Below, piece after piece: positions 23,144 to 34,996 of a stretch of 64,000 nt of DNA (position 1 is the first letter of the stretch; each line of letters starts with the position of its first letter). Position numbers and translations under genes: made by a program. Source of the stretch: Polycyclovorans algicola TG408. GTDB taxonomy: Bacteria > Pseudomonadota > Gammaproteobacteria > Nevskiales > Nevskiaceae. Where the stretch lies: positions 676,830-740,829 of the forward strand of contig NZ_JOMH01000001.1 of the NCBI RefSeq assembly GCF_000711245.1. Reading direction: 5' to 3'. A model generated the notes under the pieces. That model worked only from the letters and a program-made list of their open reading frames with translations, ran no database searches and was not told the origin of the DNA.

Positions 23144-23383
23144 TCAACCGTAGCGGCGGCGAAACTTGTCGATACGACCGCCGGTGTCAGACACGGTGCG
23201 CTTGCCGGTGTAAAACGGATGCGACTTTGACGAGGTGTCCAGCGTCACCAGCGGGTATTCCTTACCGTCTTCCCAGGTGATCTTGTCCTTGCTGGTCATG
23301 GTTGACCGCACGCGGAACGTAAAGTCCGCTGACGCGTCCTTGAACACGACGTAATCGTACTTCGGGTGGATGCCTTCTTTCAT
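23144..23383 (-). CDS. rpmE2: 50S ribosomal protein L31 type B
   Basis: The 79-residue protein matches the zinc-independent (C-) L31 paralogue: MKEGIHPKY at the start, then [25 protein letters not shown] and the basic end IDKFRRRYG. The CxxC zinc ligands of type A L31 are absent. In many bacteria this form is repressed by Zur under zinc sufficiency, but no Zur box is visible in the 141 bases upstream. It is divergent from dnaA, where many gammaproteobacteria have rpmH-rnpA. Confidence 0.95.
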   Translation of the reverse strand: MKEGIHPKYDYVVFKDASADFTFRVRSTMTSKDKITWEDGKEYPLVTLDTSSKSHPFYTGKRTVSDTGGRIDKFRRRYG

Positions 23384-23524
23384 GATCGGGTGACTGCCGG
23401 GGGGTCGAAAAGCGCGCGACTATAGCGACCCGTCGTGCCAAACGCAAGGCCGGCTCGCTCCGCGTAGACTGCGGTCGACCCGGCGGCGGCTCGCGCCCAC
23501 ACTACGATTTAGACCCCCCGCAAA

Positions 23525-24889
23525 ATGCTTGACAAGGATTTATGGACGCGTTGCCTGCACTGGCTTGAAGCCGAGCTCAGCGAGCGCGAGCTGAGCACCT
23601 GGCTACGACCGCTGCAACCCGTCTTCCAGCCGGACCGCCTGATCCTGTTCGCGCCGAACCGGATCGTGCAGGACCGCGTGCGTCAGGATCATCTCGAGCA
23701 GATTCGCGGGGCGCTGACGCATCTGGCGCCCGGCGTTCCACTGAGCATTGACCTGATGGTCGGCGTCGCCGAGGTCAGTGCGCCAAACGTGGCGGTGCTC
23801 CCGGCCGCCAGCGACTCCGGCGGCGATGCCCCGGCCAACGCCGAACGAGATGCGGCGCTGGGCGCTTACACCGGCAAGCTCGATCCTCGCTACACCTTCA
23901 AAAGCTTCATCGAAGGCAAATCCAACCAGCAGGCGCGGGCTGCAGCCGAGCATGTGGTCGAGGCCCCCGGGATCGCCTACAACCCGCTGCTCATCTATGG
24001 CGAGTCGGGTCTCGGCAAAACCCACTTGATGCACGCGGTGGGCAATCGCATCCTGCAGCTCAACCCGAAAGCCACGATCGCTTACCTCGGCGCCGAGCAG
24101 TGGTTGAATCACATGGTGTCGGCCATACGTCACGGGCGCCAGGAGGGCTTCAAACACTACTACCGGTCGGTCGATGCCCTGCTGATTGACGACATCCACT
24201 TCTTTGCCCACAAGGAGCGGACGCAGGAGGAGTTCTTCCACACCTTCAACGCGCTGATCGACGGACGCAAGCAGATCGTGCTGACCTGCGATCGCTATCC
24301 GAAAGATATCGATGGAATTGATGAGCGCCTCAAATCGCGATTCACCTGGGGCTTGTCGGTCGCCGTCGAACCGCCGGAACTGGAAACCCGCGTGGCGATC
24401 CTGATCGCCAAGGCCGAGCAGGCTCACGTTCGCCTCGGCGAGGACGTGGCGTTTTTCGTTGCGCAGCGCATTCGCTCCAACGTTCGCGAGCTGGAAGGCG
24501 CGCTCCATCGGCTGTCAGCCAGTGCCCGGTTACGCGGCGAACCGATCACCGTCGACTTTGCGCAGGCCACGTTGCGTGACATGCTCGCGGCCTATGATCG
24601 ATTGGTCACCATCGACAACATCAAACGGACCGTAGCCGGTTACTACAACATTCGCATCAGTGACTTGACCTCGGCCAAGCGGACCCGGTCACTGGCGCGG
24701 CCGCGGCAGATTGCGATGGCCTTGTGCAAGGAACTCACCCAGCACAGCCTTCCGGAAATCGGCGGGGCCTTCGACAAGGACCACACAACGGTGCTACACG
24801 CTTGCCGCAAAGTTTCACAGCTGCGCGAAGAAGATCACAAGATTCGCGAAGATTACGACCTGCTACAACGACGTCTGGGTTTCGGTTGA
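23525..24889 (+). CDS. dnaA: Chromosomal replication initiator DnaA
   Basis: The 454-residue AAA+ protein binds DnaA boxes and melts oriC. Domain I is at the N-terminus (LWTRCLHWLEAELSERELSTWL). A short linker to about 115 leads to the ATPase with Walker A GESGLGKTH (near 160) and Walker B LLIDDIHFF. Domain IV has the signature DKDHTTVLHACRKV; the residues before it (GGAF) are a slight variant of the usual FGGRDHTT. It begins the plus-strand dnaA-dnaN-recF-gyrB block. Confidence 0.98.
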   Translation: MLDKDLWTRCLHWLEAELSERELSTWLRPLQPVFQPDRLILFAPNRIVQDRVRQDHLEQIRGALTHLAPGVPLSIDLMVGVAEVSAPNVAVLPAASDSGGDAPANAERDAALGAYTGKLDPRYTFKSFIEGKSNQQARAAAEHVVEAPGIAYNPLLIYGESGLGKTHLMHAVGNRILQLNPKATIAYLGAEQWLNHMVSAIRHGRQEGFKHYYRSVDALLIDDIHFFAHKERTQEEFFHTFNALIDGRKQIVLTCDRYPKDIDGIDERLKSRFTWGLSVAVEPPELETRVAILIAKAEQAHVRLGEDVAFFVAQRIRSNVRELEGALHRLSASARLRGEPITVDFAQATLRDMLAAYDRLVTIDNIKRTVAGYYNIRISDLTSAKRTRSLARPRQIAMALCKELTQHSLPEIGGAFDKDHTTVLHACRKVSQLREEDHKIREDYDLLQRRLGFG

Positions 24890-25157
24890 GGCACAGGTGT
24901 CAGCGACACCCGCGACGTTCCCTTGGACTGGCTGCACAACCTTGGGGTAGCCCCCCGCAAAACTGCTGAAACCGTTGTGGATAATTGATGGACAAACAAG
25001 TAATCACACGTTATGCACAGGGCGTCCCGTCTTAGACCAGCAGGATCGCACGGCAGAATTAAAATGCAACACGTTGATAATTAAAGTAATTATCGACATA
25101 CACACAAAACAAGACGTCCCCTACTATTAGTTAAATCTTAAAGATTTCTCGACCAAT
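24890..25157. other. oriC: Probable chromosomal replication origin (oriC)
   Basis: This non-coding gap between dnaA and dnaN is much more AT-rich than its surroundings. It holds a consensus DnaA box (TTATCCACA on the minus strand, 24976-24984) and one-mismatch boxes TTATGCACA (25011-25019) and TTATCGACA (25090-25098). There are two AT palindromes: GATAATTA-AAG-TAATTATC (25076-25094) and AAATCTT-A-AAGATTT (25133-25147). These are plausible unwinding elements, and the second may belong to the dnaN promoter. Gene orientation flips around this point. The rpmE2-dnaA gap has no visible boxes. Confidence 0.75.
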
Positions 25158-26264
25158 ATGAAGATCACGACGAACCGCAACGATTTGCTCGCCGCGCTGA
25201 ACAAGGTCATCGGTGTCGTCGAGCGGCGGCAAACATTACCGATTCTTTCCAACCTTCTCGCCGAAGTTCAGGACGCCGAGCTGAAGCTCACGGGAACTGA
25301 CCTCGAAATCGAGATGGAAACAACCGTCTCGGTGCAGAACATCGAACCGGGGCGAATCACGCTGCCCGCCCGCAAATTATTTGACCTGTGCCGCGGTTTG
25401 CCGGAAAGCGCTGCGATAGAGCTTTCGGTAACAGGTGATCGTGCAACCTTGAAAAGTGGACGTAGTCGATACACGCTCGCCTGTCTGAGCGCAGATGACT
25501 TTTCGTCTCTGGACAGCGGCGAGTTAAGCCAGCAGATCGAGTTGCCTGCAGCGGAGCTGTTGAAGCTGATTCAGCGAACACAGTTCGCCATGGCCCAGCA
25601 GGACGTTCGCTTTTATCTCAACGGCATGCTGTTACAACTGCGTCCCGGGACGCTTAACGTTGTCACCACCGACGGCCATCGACTGGCGCTGGCACGTTTT
25701 GAAACGACAGACGATCAAGCCAAACAGCCCACCGCTGACTTGATCGTGCCGCGCAAAGCCATTCTCGAGCTCTCGCGCTTGCTGGCCCAGGTCGATGGCA
25801 ATGTGGTCTTGCACTTCAACCAGGGGCAAATCAGGGTTCAGGTGGACAGCCTGCGGCTCACCAGTAAGTTGATCGATGGTCGTTTCCCGGAGTACGAGCG
25901 TGTCATTCCGCAGCACAGCGACAAGCATCTGGTGCTCGACCGCGAGCGCTTTCGCCAGGCTTTGGCGCGTTGCTCCATCTTTTCCAATGACAAATTCAAA
26001 GGGGTGCGACTGACCCTCGGCAACGGCACCCTGACGCTGCAAAGCAACAACCCTGAACATGAAGAAGCCGAAGAGGTGCTGGACGTTGATTACCAGGGAG
26101 AAGCCCTGGAGATCGGTTTCAACGTGGTTTACCTGCTGGATGCGCTCACCACCCTGCCCGGACAGAACATCACGCTGTCGCTGCGGAATGCCGATTCCAG
26201 CGGGCTGATGACCACCACAGAAGAACCGACCCTTCGCTACGTCGTGATGCCGATGCGGTTGTAA
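25158..26264 (+). CDS. dnaN: DNA polymerase III sliding clamp (beta subunit)
   Basis: The 368-residue protein has the three-domain clamp organisation, starting MKITTNRNDLLAALNKVIGVVERR and ending YVVMPMRL, with the usual C-terminal Met-Pro-Met-Arg-Leu. It encircles DNA and tethers polymerase III and other partners. It lies 4 bases before recF. Confidence 0.98.
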   Translation: MKITTNRNDLLAALNKVIGVVERRQTLPILSNLLAEVQDAELKLTGTDLEIEMETTVSVQNIEPGRITLPARKLFDLCRGLPESAAIELSVTGDRATLKSGRSRYTLACLSADDFSSLDSGELSQQIELPAAELLKLIQRTQFAMAQQDVRFYLNGMLLQLRPGTLNVVTTDGHRLALARFETTDDQAKQPTADLIVPRKAILELSRLLAQVDGNVVLHFNQGQIRVQVDSLRLTSKLIDGRFPEYERVIPQHSDKHLVLDRERFRQALARCSIFSNDKFKGVRLTLGNGTLTLQSNNPEHEEAEEVLDVDYQGEALEIGFNVVYLLDALTTLPGQNITLSLRNADSSGLMTTTEEPTLRYVVMPMRL

Positions 26265-26268
26265 GCGA

Positions 26269-27333
26269 TTGGCCGTTCGTCAGCTCCGGCTGGTCGGTTA
26301 CAGGGCACTTAAAGATCAAACGATCCATTTCGGCCCGTCGCTGAACTTTATCATTGGCGAAAACGCCAGCGGCAAGACCAGTCTGCTCGAAGCCTTGGAC
26401 ATTTCCAGCCGGGGGCGTTCTTTCAGAACACAACAGCTGGCTGAGATCGCTTGTTGGCAAGGGGATGGCCGATGGGCACTGGATCTTTACCAGGATGGGT
26501 CAGTCGATCAGTCGCCGCTCAAACTTCGATTTGTCGATGGCCGTCTCGGGGCCAAGCGGCTTGACGAAGCCTCGAGCCGCGAACAAATGGCCCGAAGCCT
26601 GCCCGCGTTGATCCTCGGTCCAGACCTTCACAGGCTGACCGAAGACGGCCCGAAGATTCGACGCGCTTTTCTGGATTGGGCCTTGTTCCACGTGGAACAT
26701 CCCTTTGCCCAGCACTGGCGCCGTTATCAGCAGGCGTTGCGTCAAAGAAACGCCGCGATTCGACGGTATGCTCGCAAAGCCGAAATCGTCGCGTGGAATG
26801 ACACGCTGTTGTCAGCAGGGGCTGTGATCAATCGGTGCCGACACCAGCTCGTTGACGGCTTGAAGATCCACTTCGCCAAGGCTGTCGGCGAGTTGGCACT
26901 GCTGCCCGATGTTGAATTGGCCTACCGTCAGGGTTGGGCAAAAGACGTCACATTCGAAGCGGCCTTGGCCAAGGCAGATGGACGTCACGAAATCTTGACG
27001 ACCACGCCGGTGGGTCCACACCGGTCCGATCTTGAACTCCTTGCCGGTCCGGGCCGCGCGCAAGCCGTACTAAGTCGCGGCCAGCAAAAGGTATTTTTGA
27101 TCAGCTTGGCCTTGGCGCTGGCGCGCACGATTCATGAAAAGCGGGGTATCTGGCCCCTGCTGGCAATCGACGACTGGCACGCCGAGTTGTCCGATCAAAC
27201 CGCTGGGATGATCTTGAATCAACTGGCTGAGTACCCGGGACAGCGGGTCCTGAGCGGTTTTGCACCGCCGGCTCAACCGCAGCAAGGCGCGGCGATGTTC
27301 CACGTGGAACAGGGGCGATTTCGTGAATGTTAG
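26269..27333 (+). CDS. recF: DNA replication and repair protein RecF
   Basis: The 354-residue SMC-like ATPase loads RecA at gaps with RecO and RecR. Visible are Walker A GENASGKTSLLEAL (about 31-44), the signature region LLSRGQQKVFLISLALALA, and Walker B LLAIDDWHAELS, where the usual E/D-D is present. The start is TTG at 26269, four bases after the dnaN stop; no ATG gives the conserved first strand. Two perfect parS palindromes are embedded in the gene; they encode FHVEH (about 139-144) and FHVEQ (about 343-348). Confidence 0.97.
   Translation: MAVRQLRLVGYRALKDQTIHFGPSLNFIIGENASGKTSLLEALDISSRGRSFRTQQLAEIACWQGDGRWALDLYQDGSVDQSPLKLRFVDGRLGAKRLDEASSREQMARSLPALILGPDLHRLTEDGPKIRRAFLDWALFHVEHPFAQHWRRYQQALRQRNAAIRRYARKAEIVAWNDTLLSAGAVINRCRHQLVDGLKIHFAKAVGELALLPDVELAYRQGWAKDVTFEAALAKADGRHEILTTTPVGPHRSDLELLAGPGRAQAVLSRGQQKVFLISLALALARTIHEKRGIWPLLAIDDWHAELSDQTAGMILNQLAEYPGQRVLSGFAPPAQPQQGAAMFHVEQGRFREC
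26684..26699. promoter_or_regulatory. parS: parS centromere site 1 (inside recF)
   Basis: TGTTCCACGTGGAACA is a perfect 16-bp palindrome identical to the ParB-binding parS consensus of Pseudomonas-like bacteria (B. subtilis uses TGTTTCACGTGAAACA). It lies about 1.6 kb from the presumed oriC, where parS sites cluster. It is placed so that recF still encodes FHVEH. Confidence 0.92.
27296..27311. promoter_or_regulatory. parS: parS centromere site 2 (3' end of recF)
   Basis: This is a second exact copy of TGTTCCACGTGGAACA, 612 bases from the first, near the last codons of recF and about 50 bases before gyrB. ParB nucleation here would spread over gyrB and the adjacent ParA-like gene. Confidence 0.92.
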
Positions 27334-27350
27334 ACTTCAGACCTTATTAG

Positions 27351-29768
<2,418 letters not shown>

Positions 29769-29795
29769 CCGGCACGATGCGCGAGGGCTGACCCG

Positions 29796-30560
29796 ATGAT
29801 GGATGTCCTCGCGCTCTACCAACTGAAAGGCGGTGTTGGCAAAACCAGCACCGCCGTCAACCTGGCGCACCGAGCGGCTGCCGACGGCTTGCAGGTTTTG
29901 CTTTGGGACCTTGACCCGCAAGGCGCGGCGACGTGGCTGTCGGGCGTCGACGCCACGCTGGATGCCAAGTCCAAGCACTGGCTCAAGGGCAAATCGGCGC
30001 TTGGTCGCTATGTCGAGCGCAGCGCCGTCGGAGGGTTCGACGTCTTGCCCGCCGCCAGCGCACACCGCTTGCTCGATGTGTTGCTCAACAAGGTCGACCG
30101 ACCGGAACGGGCGCTGTCCAAACTGCTGAAGCCGTTTTCAGAGCACTACCAACTGGTCATCCTGGACGCACCGCCCAGCCTGTCTCACCTGGCGGATAAC
30201 GTCATGATTGCGTCGGATTGCCTTCTTTTGCCGGTTATTCCCGGATTTTTAGCGCAGCGCACCCTTGAGTTGGTGGCCGAGCGCATGGCCGCGCTGGACC
30301 AACCCCGGCGCAAGATGGCGGCGTTTTACACCCTGGTGGACCGGCGGCGCACCGTGCACCGCGAACAGCTTGAAGCCGCGCCGGTCGCTGGGATCACTTG
30401 GCTGCAGAGCGAAATCCCGTACGCCAGCAGCGTGGAACGCATGGGCTTGCATCGTCAGCCGCTGGGGTGTTTCAGCGGGCCTTCAGAGCCCGCCAACGCG
30501 GCCTATGCGGCGCTTTGGCAAGACGTAAGACGGCAGCTCAGCCGTCTTCGAACGGGCTGA
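29796..30560 (+). CDS. ParA/Soj-family ATPase (orphan)
   Basis: The 254-residue protein has the deviant Walker A KGGVGKTST (11-19), LLWDLDPQGAATWL, and a Walker B-like VILDAPPSL, as in ParA/MinD ATPases that position DNA or protein cargo. It has no N-terminal helix-turn-helix, so it is Soj-like rather than plasmid ParA. No parB follows. It lies 27 bases after gyrB and overlaps the end of convergent purK by 23 bases. Two parS sites lie 2.5-3.1 kb upstream. Whether it is the chromosomal ParA or a paralogue with another job is open. Confidence 0.85.
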   Translation: MMDVLALYQLKGGVGKTSTAVNLAHRAAADGLQVLLWDLDPQGAATWLSGVDATLDAKSKHWLKGKSALGRYVERSAVGGFDVLPAASAHRLLDVLLNKVDRPERALSKLLKPFSEHYQLVILDAPPSLSHLADNVMIASDCLLLPVIPGFLAQRTLELVAERMAALDQPRRKMAAFYTLVDRRRTVHREQLEAAPVAGITWLQSEIPYASSVERMGLHRQPLGCFSGPSEPANAAYAALWQDVRRQLSRLRTG

Positions 30561-31638
30561 TCAACCGGGCCACCGTGGCCGCCCGTTGGGCCAATGCCCG
30601 GTTGTCGTCTGCCCACACGTTGAGGTGGCCGACCTTGCGACCGCGGCGCGCCGACTTGCCGTAATCGTGCAGCGTCAGGTGCCCCGCGTGCGTTGCCCAA
30701 ACGGCAGCGTCCGGCACTTGCCCCACCAAATTGATCATCGCCACCGGGCGCAACAAGGTGGTGTCGCCCAGCGGCAGATCGCAGACGGCGCGCACATGGT
30801 TCTCAAACTGGCTGGTCTTGGCACCGTCTTGCGTCCAATGGCCGGAGTTGTGCACGCGAGGCGCAATTTCGTTTGCAAGCAATTGATTTTCAACAATAAA
30901 AAATTCGAAGGCCATGACGCCAACGTAATCCAGCGTGTCCATCACTTTGCGGGTGTGCTGCTCGGCCAGCGACTGCAGCGGGTCATTTGCCGTCGGCACC
31001 GACAACCGCAAAATGCCGTTGCGGTGGGTGTTGGTGGTCAACGGATAGAAGCGGGTCAGGCCATCGCGTGCACGAACGCCCAGGCACGACACTTCACGTT
31101 CAAACGGCACCCAGGCTTCGATGATGGCCGGCTGCTGGCCGATGGCCTTCCACGCCGCAGGGACCTCGTTGGCGTGGCGAATCACGACCTGTCCTTTGCC
31201 GTCATAGCCAAAGCGGCGGGTCTTGATCACCGCCGGCAGCCCCAACGTCGCGACCGCAGCCTGCGCGGCCGCCAGGTCATCGACGCAGCGATACGGCGCC
31301 ACCGGAATGCCCAGGCGGTCGAACAATGCCTTCTCGATGCCGCGATCCTGCGCGTGCTGCAGCGCATCGGCATTTGGTGCCACGCGCAAACCCCGGGCGC
31401 TGAGAAACCGCAGGGCGTCCGGCGGCACGTTCTCAAATTCGAAGCTGACCACATCGACGCGCTGGGACAGCTTAAGCAGCGCAGCGGCATCGGCATAGTC
31501 GGCGCGAATCACCGGCCCGGCGCGCTCGGCGCAAGGCGCCTCTGCCGGGTCGAAGAAGCAGGTGTCGATGCCCAATTGGGTGGCCGCGAAGCCGAGCATC
31601 TGGCCCAACTGGCCAGCGCCCAAAACCCCCAGGGTCAC
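30538..31638 (-). CDS. purK: N5-carboxyaminoimidazole ribonucleotide synthase
   Basis: The 366-residue ATP-grasp enzyme makes N5-CAIR from AIR, ATP and bicarbonate in purine synthesis. The start [18 protein letters not shown], the ATP-grasp block [14 protein letters not shown] and the late [12 protein letters not shown] are PurK hallmarks. It overlaps purE by 4 bases and the convergent ParA-like gene by 23 bases at the 3' ends. Confidence 0.97.
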   Translation of the reverse strand: MTLGVLGAGQLGQMLGFAATQLGIDTCFFDPAEAPCAERAGPVIRADYADAAALLKLSQRVDVVSFEFENVPPDALRFLSARGLRVAPNADALQHAQDRGIEKALFDRLGIPVAPYRCVDDLAAAQAAVATLGLPAVIKTRRFGYDGKGQVVIRHANEVPAAWKAIGQQPAIIEAWVPFEREVSCLGVRARDGLTRFYPLTTNTHRNGILRLSVPTANDPLQSLAEQHTRKVMDTLDYVGVMAFEFFIVENQLLANEIAPRVHNSGHWTQDGAKTSQFENHVRAVCDLPLGDTTLLRPVAMINLVGQVPDAAVWATHAGHLTLHDYGKSARRGRKVGHLNVWADDNRALAQRAATVARLISPFEDG

Positions 31639-32138
31639 GACATGTCGCTCAGGTCAGCCGTCTCAAGTACCCGGTCTGTTTGCCGGGCGCGGTAATCGGC
31701 GAGGCGCGTGGCCAGCGCGGAATCACTGAGGGCAAGAATCGCCGCAGCCAACAAGCCGGCATTGATGGCGCCGGCCGTGCCGATGGCCAAGGTACCCACC
31801 GGGATGCCGGCTGGCATCTGCACGATCGACAGCAGCGAATCAACGCCATTGAGCACGCGGCTTTGCACCGGCACGCCGAGCACCGGCAGCGCGGTCTTGG
31901 CGGCGCACATGCCCGGCAGATGAGCGGCGCCGCCCGCGCCGGCGATGATCACCTTGATGCCACGGTCGGCAGCCGTCTCGGCGTAACGGAACAGCGCATC
32001 GGGCGTGCGATGGGCGGACACCACGCGCGCCTCAACGCCGACGCCCAAGTCCTTGAGCACCTCGCAGGCGCCTTTCAGGGTGTCCCAGTCTGAGCGTGAT
32101 CCCATGATCACGCCTACTTCAATCGGCGCGGCGCTCAT
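31635..32138 (-). CDS. purE: N5-CAIR mutase (class I PurE)
   Basis: The 167-residue enzyme converts N5-CAIR to CAIR. Motifs are [17 protein letters not shown] (catalytic His), and [12 protein letters not shown]. The ATG at 32138 fits the family; a longer reading to 32183 adds 15 unrelated residues. AGGGAG lies about 11 bases upstream. It is translated just before purK with a 4-base overlap. Confidence 0.96.
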   Translation of the reverse strand: MSAAPIEVGVIMGSRSDWDTLKGACEVLKDLGVGVEARVVSAHRTPDALFRYAETAADRGIKVIIAGAGGAAHLPGMCAAKTALPVLGVPVQSRVLNGVDSLLSIVQMPAGIPVGTLAIGTAGAINAGLLAAAILALSDSALATRLADYRARQTDRVLETADLSDMS

Positions 32139-32232
32139 CAGCCCGGCGCTCCCTTCTGGTTGAACGGAATCGCCGATTATCACACGGCAGTGAAGGCCCT
32201 CGCGAACCGGCCCCGGCCGCCGTGTCGGTGCG

Positions 32233-32952
32233 TCACGGCAGCAGCGCGAACCTTACGGTCGCCTGCTGGGTCACGGTCAACTCGCCGGTGAGAATGCCCT
32301 GCTGGCTGTTCGAGCTTTCGGCATCGGCCGCCGCCATGCGCATCATCGGCATCGGCGGGGGTTGCTGGGTGCTGCCGGCGCCCTGCACCGACAGCACCTT
32401 GCCCAGGGTCAGGCCCAGGGCCTCGGCCAGCGCCTGAGCCTGCAAGCGCGCATCCTTGGCGGCCAGCGCCAGCGCCTTGCGGTCCACCGCGCCAGGGTCC
32501 TGCAAGCCCAGTTGTGGCGGCGACACTTCGGTGATGTCAGACGCCGTCACCGCCTTGAGGACCGGGCCAAGCAGGCTCAAGTCGGTGATCTCGATGCGGA
32601 TGTCGCGGCGTACCCGGTAGCCGTCAGGGTCATTGCGCCGCGCCTCCTCGTTCCATTGGTACTCGGGCCGGACGCTGACCTGGGCGCTGTTGATCTGGTC
32701 ATCTGCGATTTTCAGCGCCTTCAGACGTTGCAGCAGGGCCTTGACCTGCCGCTGCACCTGCGCCTCCCCCTCGGCGACGGTGGGACTTTTGACGTCGGCG
32801 GCGACGTTGAGCGTCGCTTTGTCAGGCGCTGCGCGTTCCTCGGCACTGCCGGTGACCGTGACCGATGGAATGGGGTTGTCGTCGGCCGCAGCCTGACCGA
32901 CCGACACGATCCACAGCAGCGCAGCAGCCCACACGCCGAAAACTTTCATCAT
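32233..32952 (-). CDS. SIMPL-domain (YggE-like, DUF541) periplasmic protein
   Basis: The 239-residue protein has a signal peptide ([20 protein letters not shown], cleaved near 22), then the SIMPL domain: [20 protein letters not shown]-type start (here [17 protein letters not shown]), [20 protein letters not shown], and [20 protein letters not shown]. The family is periplasmic and linked to oxidative stress, without an enzymatic role. It is divergent from sufT across about 58 bases. Confidence 0.88.
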   Translation of the reverse strand: MMKVFGVWAAALLWIVSVGQAAADDNPIPSVTVTGSAEERAAPDKATLNVAADVKSPTVAEGEAQVQRQVKALLQRLKALKIADDQINSAQVSVRPEYQWNEEARRNDPDGYRVRRDIRIEITDLSLLGPVLKAVTASDITEVSPPQLGLQDPGAVDRKALALAAKDARLQAQALAEALGLTLGKVLSVQGAGSTQQPPPMPMMRMAAADAESSNSQQGILTGELTVTQQATVRFALLP

Positions 32953-33010
32953 GAAATCCTTGGTTCTGAGTGAATTGCCCTTACGCTATGCGTATCGGAC
33001 CGAATTGCCA

Positions 33011-33559
33011 ATGAATACTTCAACTGACGTTCTCACCCTCACCCGCGACGTGATCGGCGTGCTCATTCCCCAGGGCACCCGTGTCGAACTGCCGGAAGGC
33101 GCCAGCGCTCAACTGACGCAGGCGCTGGGCGGCAGCTTCACCATCCAGGTCGAGGGTCACCTGTTCCGCATCGACGGCAAGGATGCCGACAGCATCGGCA
33201 AAGAAGTGCCCGACGGCCCCGAAGTGCCGGACAACGCCACCGACAAGGAAATCGAAGCCGCAGCGTGGAAGCAGCTCAAGACCTGCTACGACCCCGAGAT
33301 TCCGGTCAACATCGTTGATCTGGGGTTGATCTACTCCTGCGTGATCGAGCCATCCGATGCCGGCAAACGTCGCGCCACCGTGCGCATGACCCTGACCGCA
33401 CCGGGCTGCGGCATGGGCGATATTCTGGTCGCCGACGTCAAGTCCAAGGTTGAGGCGCTGCCCACCGTCGACGAGGTCGATGTCGAACTCACCTTCGACC
33501 CACCGTGGACGCAGGACATGATGAGCGAAGAAGCCCGGCTCATGACCGGCATGTTTTAG
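33011..33559 (+). CDS. sufT: Putative Fe-S cluster assembly protein SufT
   Basis: This 182-residue protein has an N-terminal beta domain (ITRDVIGVLIPQG-type; here LTRDVIGVLIPQGTRVELPEG) joined to a C-terminal MIP18/DUF59 domain (about 80-182). That domain contains KTCYDPEIPVNIVDLGLIY and TAPGCGMGDIL, with the conserved Cys. SufT helps mature Fe-S proteins under high demand. The start is ATG 33011; a reading from 32951 overlaps the divergent gene. The usual sufBCDSE operon is not here. Downstream, GGAACCTCTG and CAGAGGTTTCC can pair across a 24-base loop before apaG. Confidence 0.92.
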   Translation: MNTSTDVLTLTRDVIGVLIPQGTRVELPEGASAQLTQALGGSFTIQVEGHLFRIDGKDADSIGKEVPDGPEVPDNATDKEIEAAAWKQLKTCYDPEIPVNIVDLGLIYSCVIEPSDAGKRRATVRMTLTAPGCGMGDILVADVKSKVEALPTVDEVDVELTFDPPWTQDMMSEEARLMTGMF

Positions 33560-33632
33560 CCCCAGGAACCTCTGCAACATTACAGCGCTCTAGGTTTGTC
33601 AGAGGTTTCCCAGCGCGCTTTTCAGGACCGTC

Positions 33633-33995
33633 ATGTCGATCAATATCCGCGTCAGCACCCGTTATCTGCCGCAGCAGTCCCGGGACGGTCTGTGGGTGTT
33701 CGCCTACGACATCATGGTCATCAACGGCACGACCGAAACCATCCAGTTGCTCGACCGCCACTGGCAGATCACCGACGCTGAAGGTCGTAGTGAAGACGTC
33801 AAGGGTCCCGGCGTCGTCGGCCAGCAGCCGGTCATCGCGCCGGGCGAGCAGTTCACCTACCAAAGCGGCTGCCCGCTGCGGACGCCGGTCGGCGTCATGC
33901 AGGGCAGTTACGGCTTCATTGAACCGCAGACCGGGCGGCGCTTTCGCGTCACCATTGCGCCGTTCCGGCTGGCGATGCCAGGCATCCTCAACTGA
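33633..33995 (+). CDS. apaG: ApaG protein
   Basis: The 120-residue protein matches ApaG over its length: a fibronectin-III-like fold with VFAYDIMVING, TIQLLDRHWQITDAEGR, VKGPGVVGQQPVIAPGE and the late MQGSYGFI. Its exact role is uncertain (linked to cobalt and magnesium efflux in Salmonella). It stands alone here, without apaH or ksgA. It is convergent with the crotonase gene, with 7 bases between. Confidence 0.96.
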   Translation: MSINIRVSTRYLPQQSRDGLWVFAYDIMVINGTTETIQLLDRHWQITDAEGRSEDVKGPGVVGQQPVIAPGEQFTYQSGCPLRTPVGVMQGSYGFIEPQTGRRFRVTIAPFRLAMPGILN

Positions 33996-34002
33996 TCTGC
34001 GG

Positions 34003-34884
34003 TCACTTGGCCCAGTCGTCATAGAACGGCGGCAGGTCGGTCGCGGCGCTGGCGGTGAAGGCCGGGTCGCGCTTCTCCAGAAACGCGCGCACCCCTTCTT
34101 TGCCGTCGCCAATGCTGGTGTAGAACATCGCCAGTGAATCGACCTTGTGCGCTTCCAGCGGGTGTGTTGCGGCCGCGTTGCGATAGAGCATCTGCCGGGC
34201 GAGCGCCACGGCCACCGGCGAGCGGTTGTCGCTGAATTTGCGCGCCAGCTTCATCGCCTCATCCAGTAGCTGGTCGGCCGGCACCACGGCCTTGACCAGC
34301 CCGCCGGCAAGCGCCACGTCGGGCTTGAGGATCTCGGCGCTGTAGACCCACTCCAGCGCGGTGCTGATGCCGACAATGCGCGGCAAAAACCAGCTCGAGC
34401 AGGCCTCCGGCACGATGCCCAGCCGGCCAAAAACAAAGCCGATGCGCGCGTTCTCACTGGCCAGACGCACGTCCATCGCCAAGGTCATGGTGGCGCCAAT
34501 GCCGACGGCCGCGCCATTTATCGCGCCAATCACCGGCTTGCGGCAGTTGAAGATCGCCAGGGTGACGCGGCCGCCGGTGTCGCGCACGCCGGCTTGAATG
34601 GCGGGGTCATGGAGGCGCGTTTCCATGTCGGCACGGGTGGGCGCTTGCGTCTCGTCGAGGCCAAAGACGTTGCCGGGAATGCTCAGATCCATGCCGGCGC
34701 AGAACGCCTTGCCCTCGCCGGTGACGATGATGGCGCGCACGGCATCGTCGTCATTGACGGTGGTGAAGAAGTGCTCCAGCTCGTCGGCCATCTCGACGGT
34801 GAAGGCATTGAGCTGTGCGGGCCGCGACAGCGTTAGGGTCAGTACGCCGCCGTCTTGCGCGGTCTTGAGGGTGGTGTAGGTCAT
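34003..34884 (-). CDS. Enoyl-CoA hydratase/isomerase family protein
   Basis: The 293-residue crotonase starts TLSRPAQLNAFTVEM and has the oxyanion-hole segments AFCAGMDLS and GAAVGIGATMTLAMD, with FGRLGIVPEACSSWFLPRIVG downstream. The segment around Glu in VPEACSSW resembles crotonases annotated as acting on branched or hydroxylated acyl-CoAs, but the substrate cannot be set from sequence. It is monocistronic and divergent from an alpha/beta hydrolase across 112 bases. Confidence 0.88.
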   Translation of the reverse strand: MTYTTLKTAQDGGVLTLTLSRPAQLNAFTVEMADELEHFFTTVNDDDAVRAIIVTGEGKAFCAGMDLSIPGNVFGLDETQAPTRADMETRLHDPAIQAGVRDTGGRVTLAIFNCRKPVIGAINGAAVGIGATMTLAMDVRLASENARIGFVFGRLGIVPEACSSWFLPRIVGISTALEWVYSAEILKPDVALAGGLVKAVVPADQLLDEAMKLARKFSDNRSPVAVALARQMLYRNAAATHPLEAHKVDSLAMFYTSIGDGKEGVRAFLEKRDPAFTASAATDLPPFYDDWAK

Positions 34885-34996
34885 TGCTGCCTCGGGTAAA
34901 AGTCAAGACGCGAGCGTAGCGCCTGCGTGGCGCCGAAGACATGCCGCGCGGCAACACGTTGCGCATAATGCGATTAGGTTCATTCCAGATCGACCC

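Noticed and set aside
22904-23230. 108-codon plus-strand open frame between gltA and rpmE2
   Set aside because: It runs through the rpmE2 terminator and into rpmE2 antisense, and has no recognisable domain.
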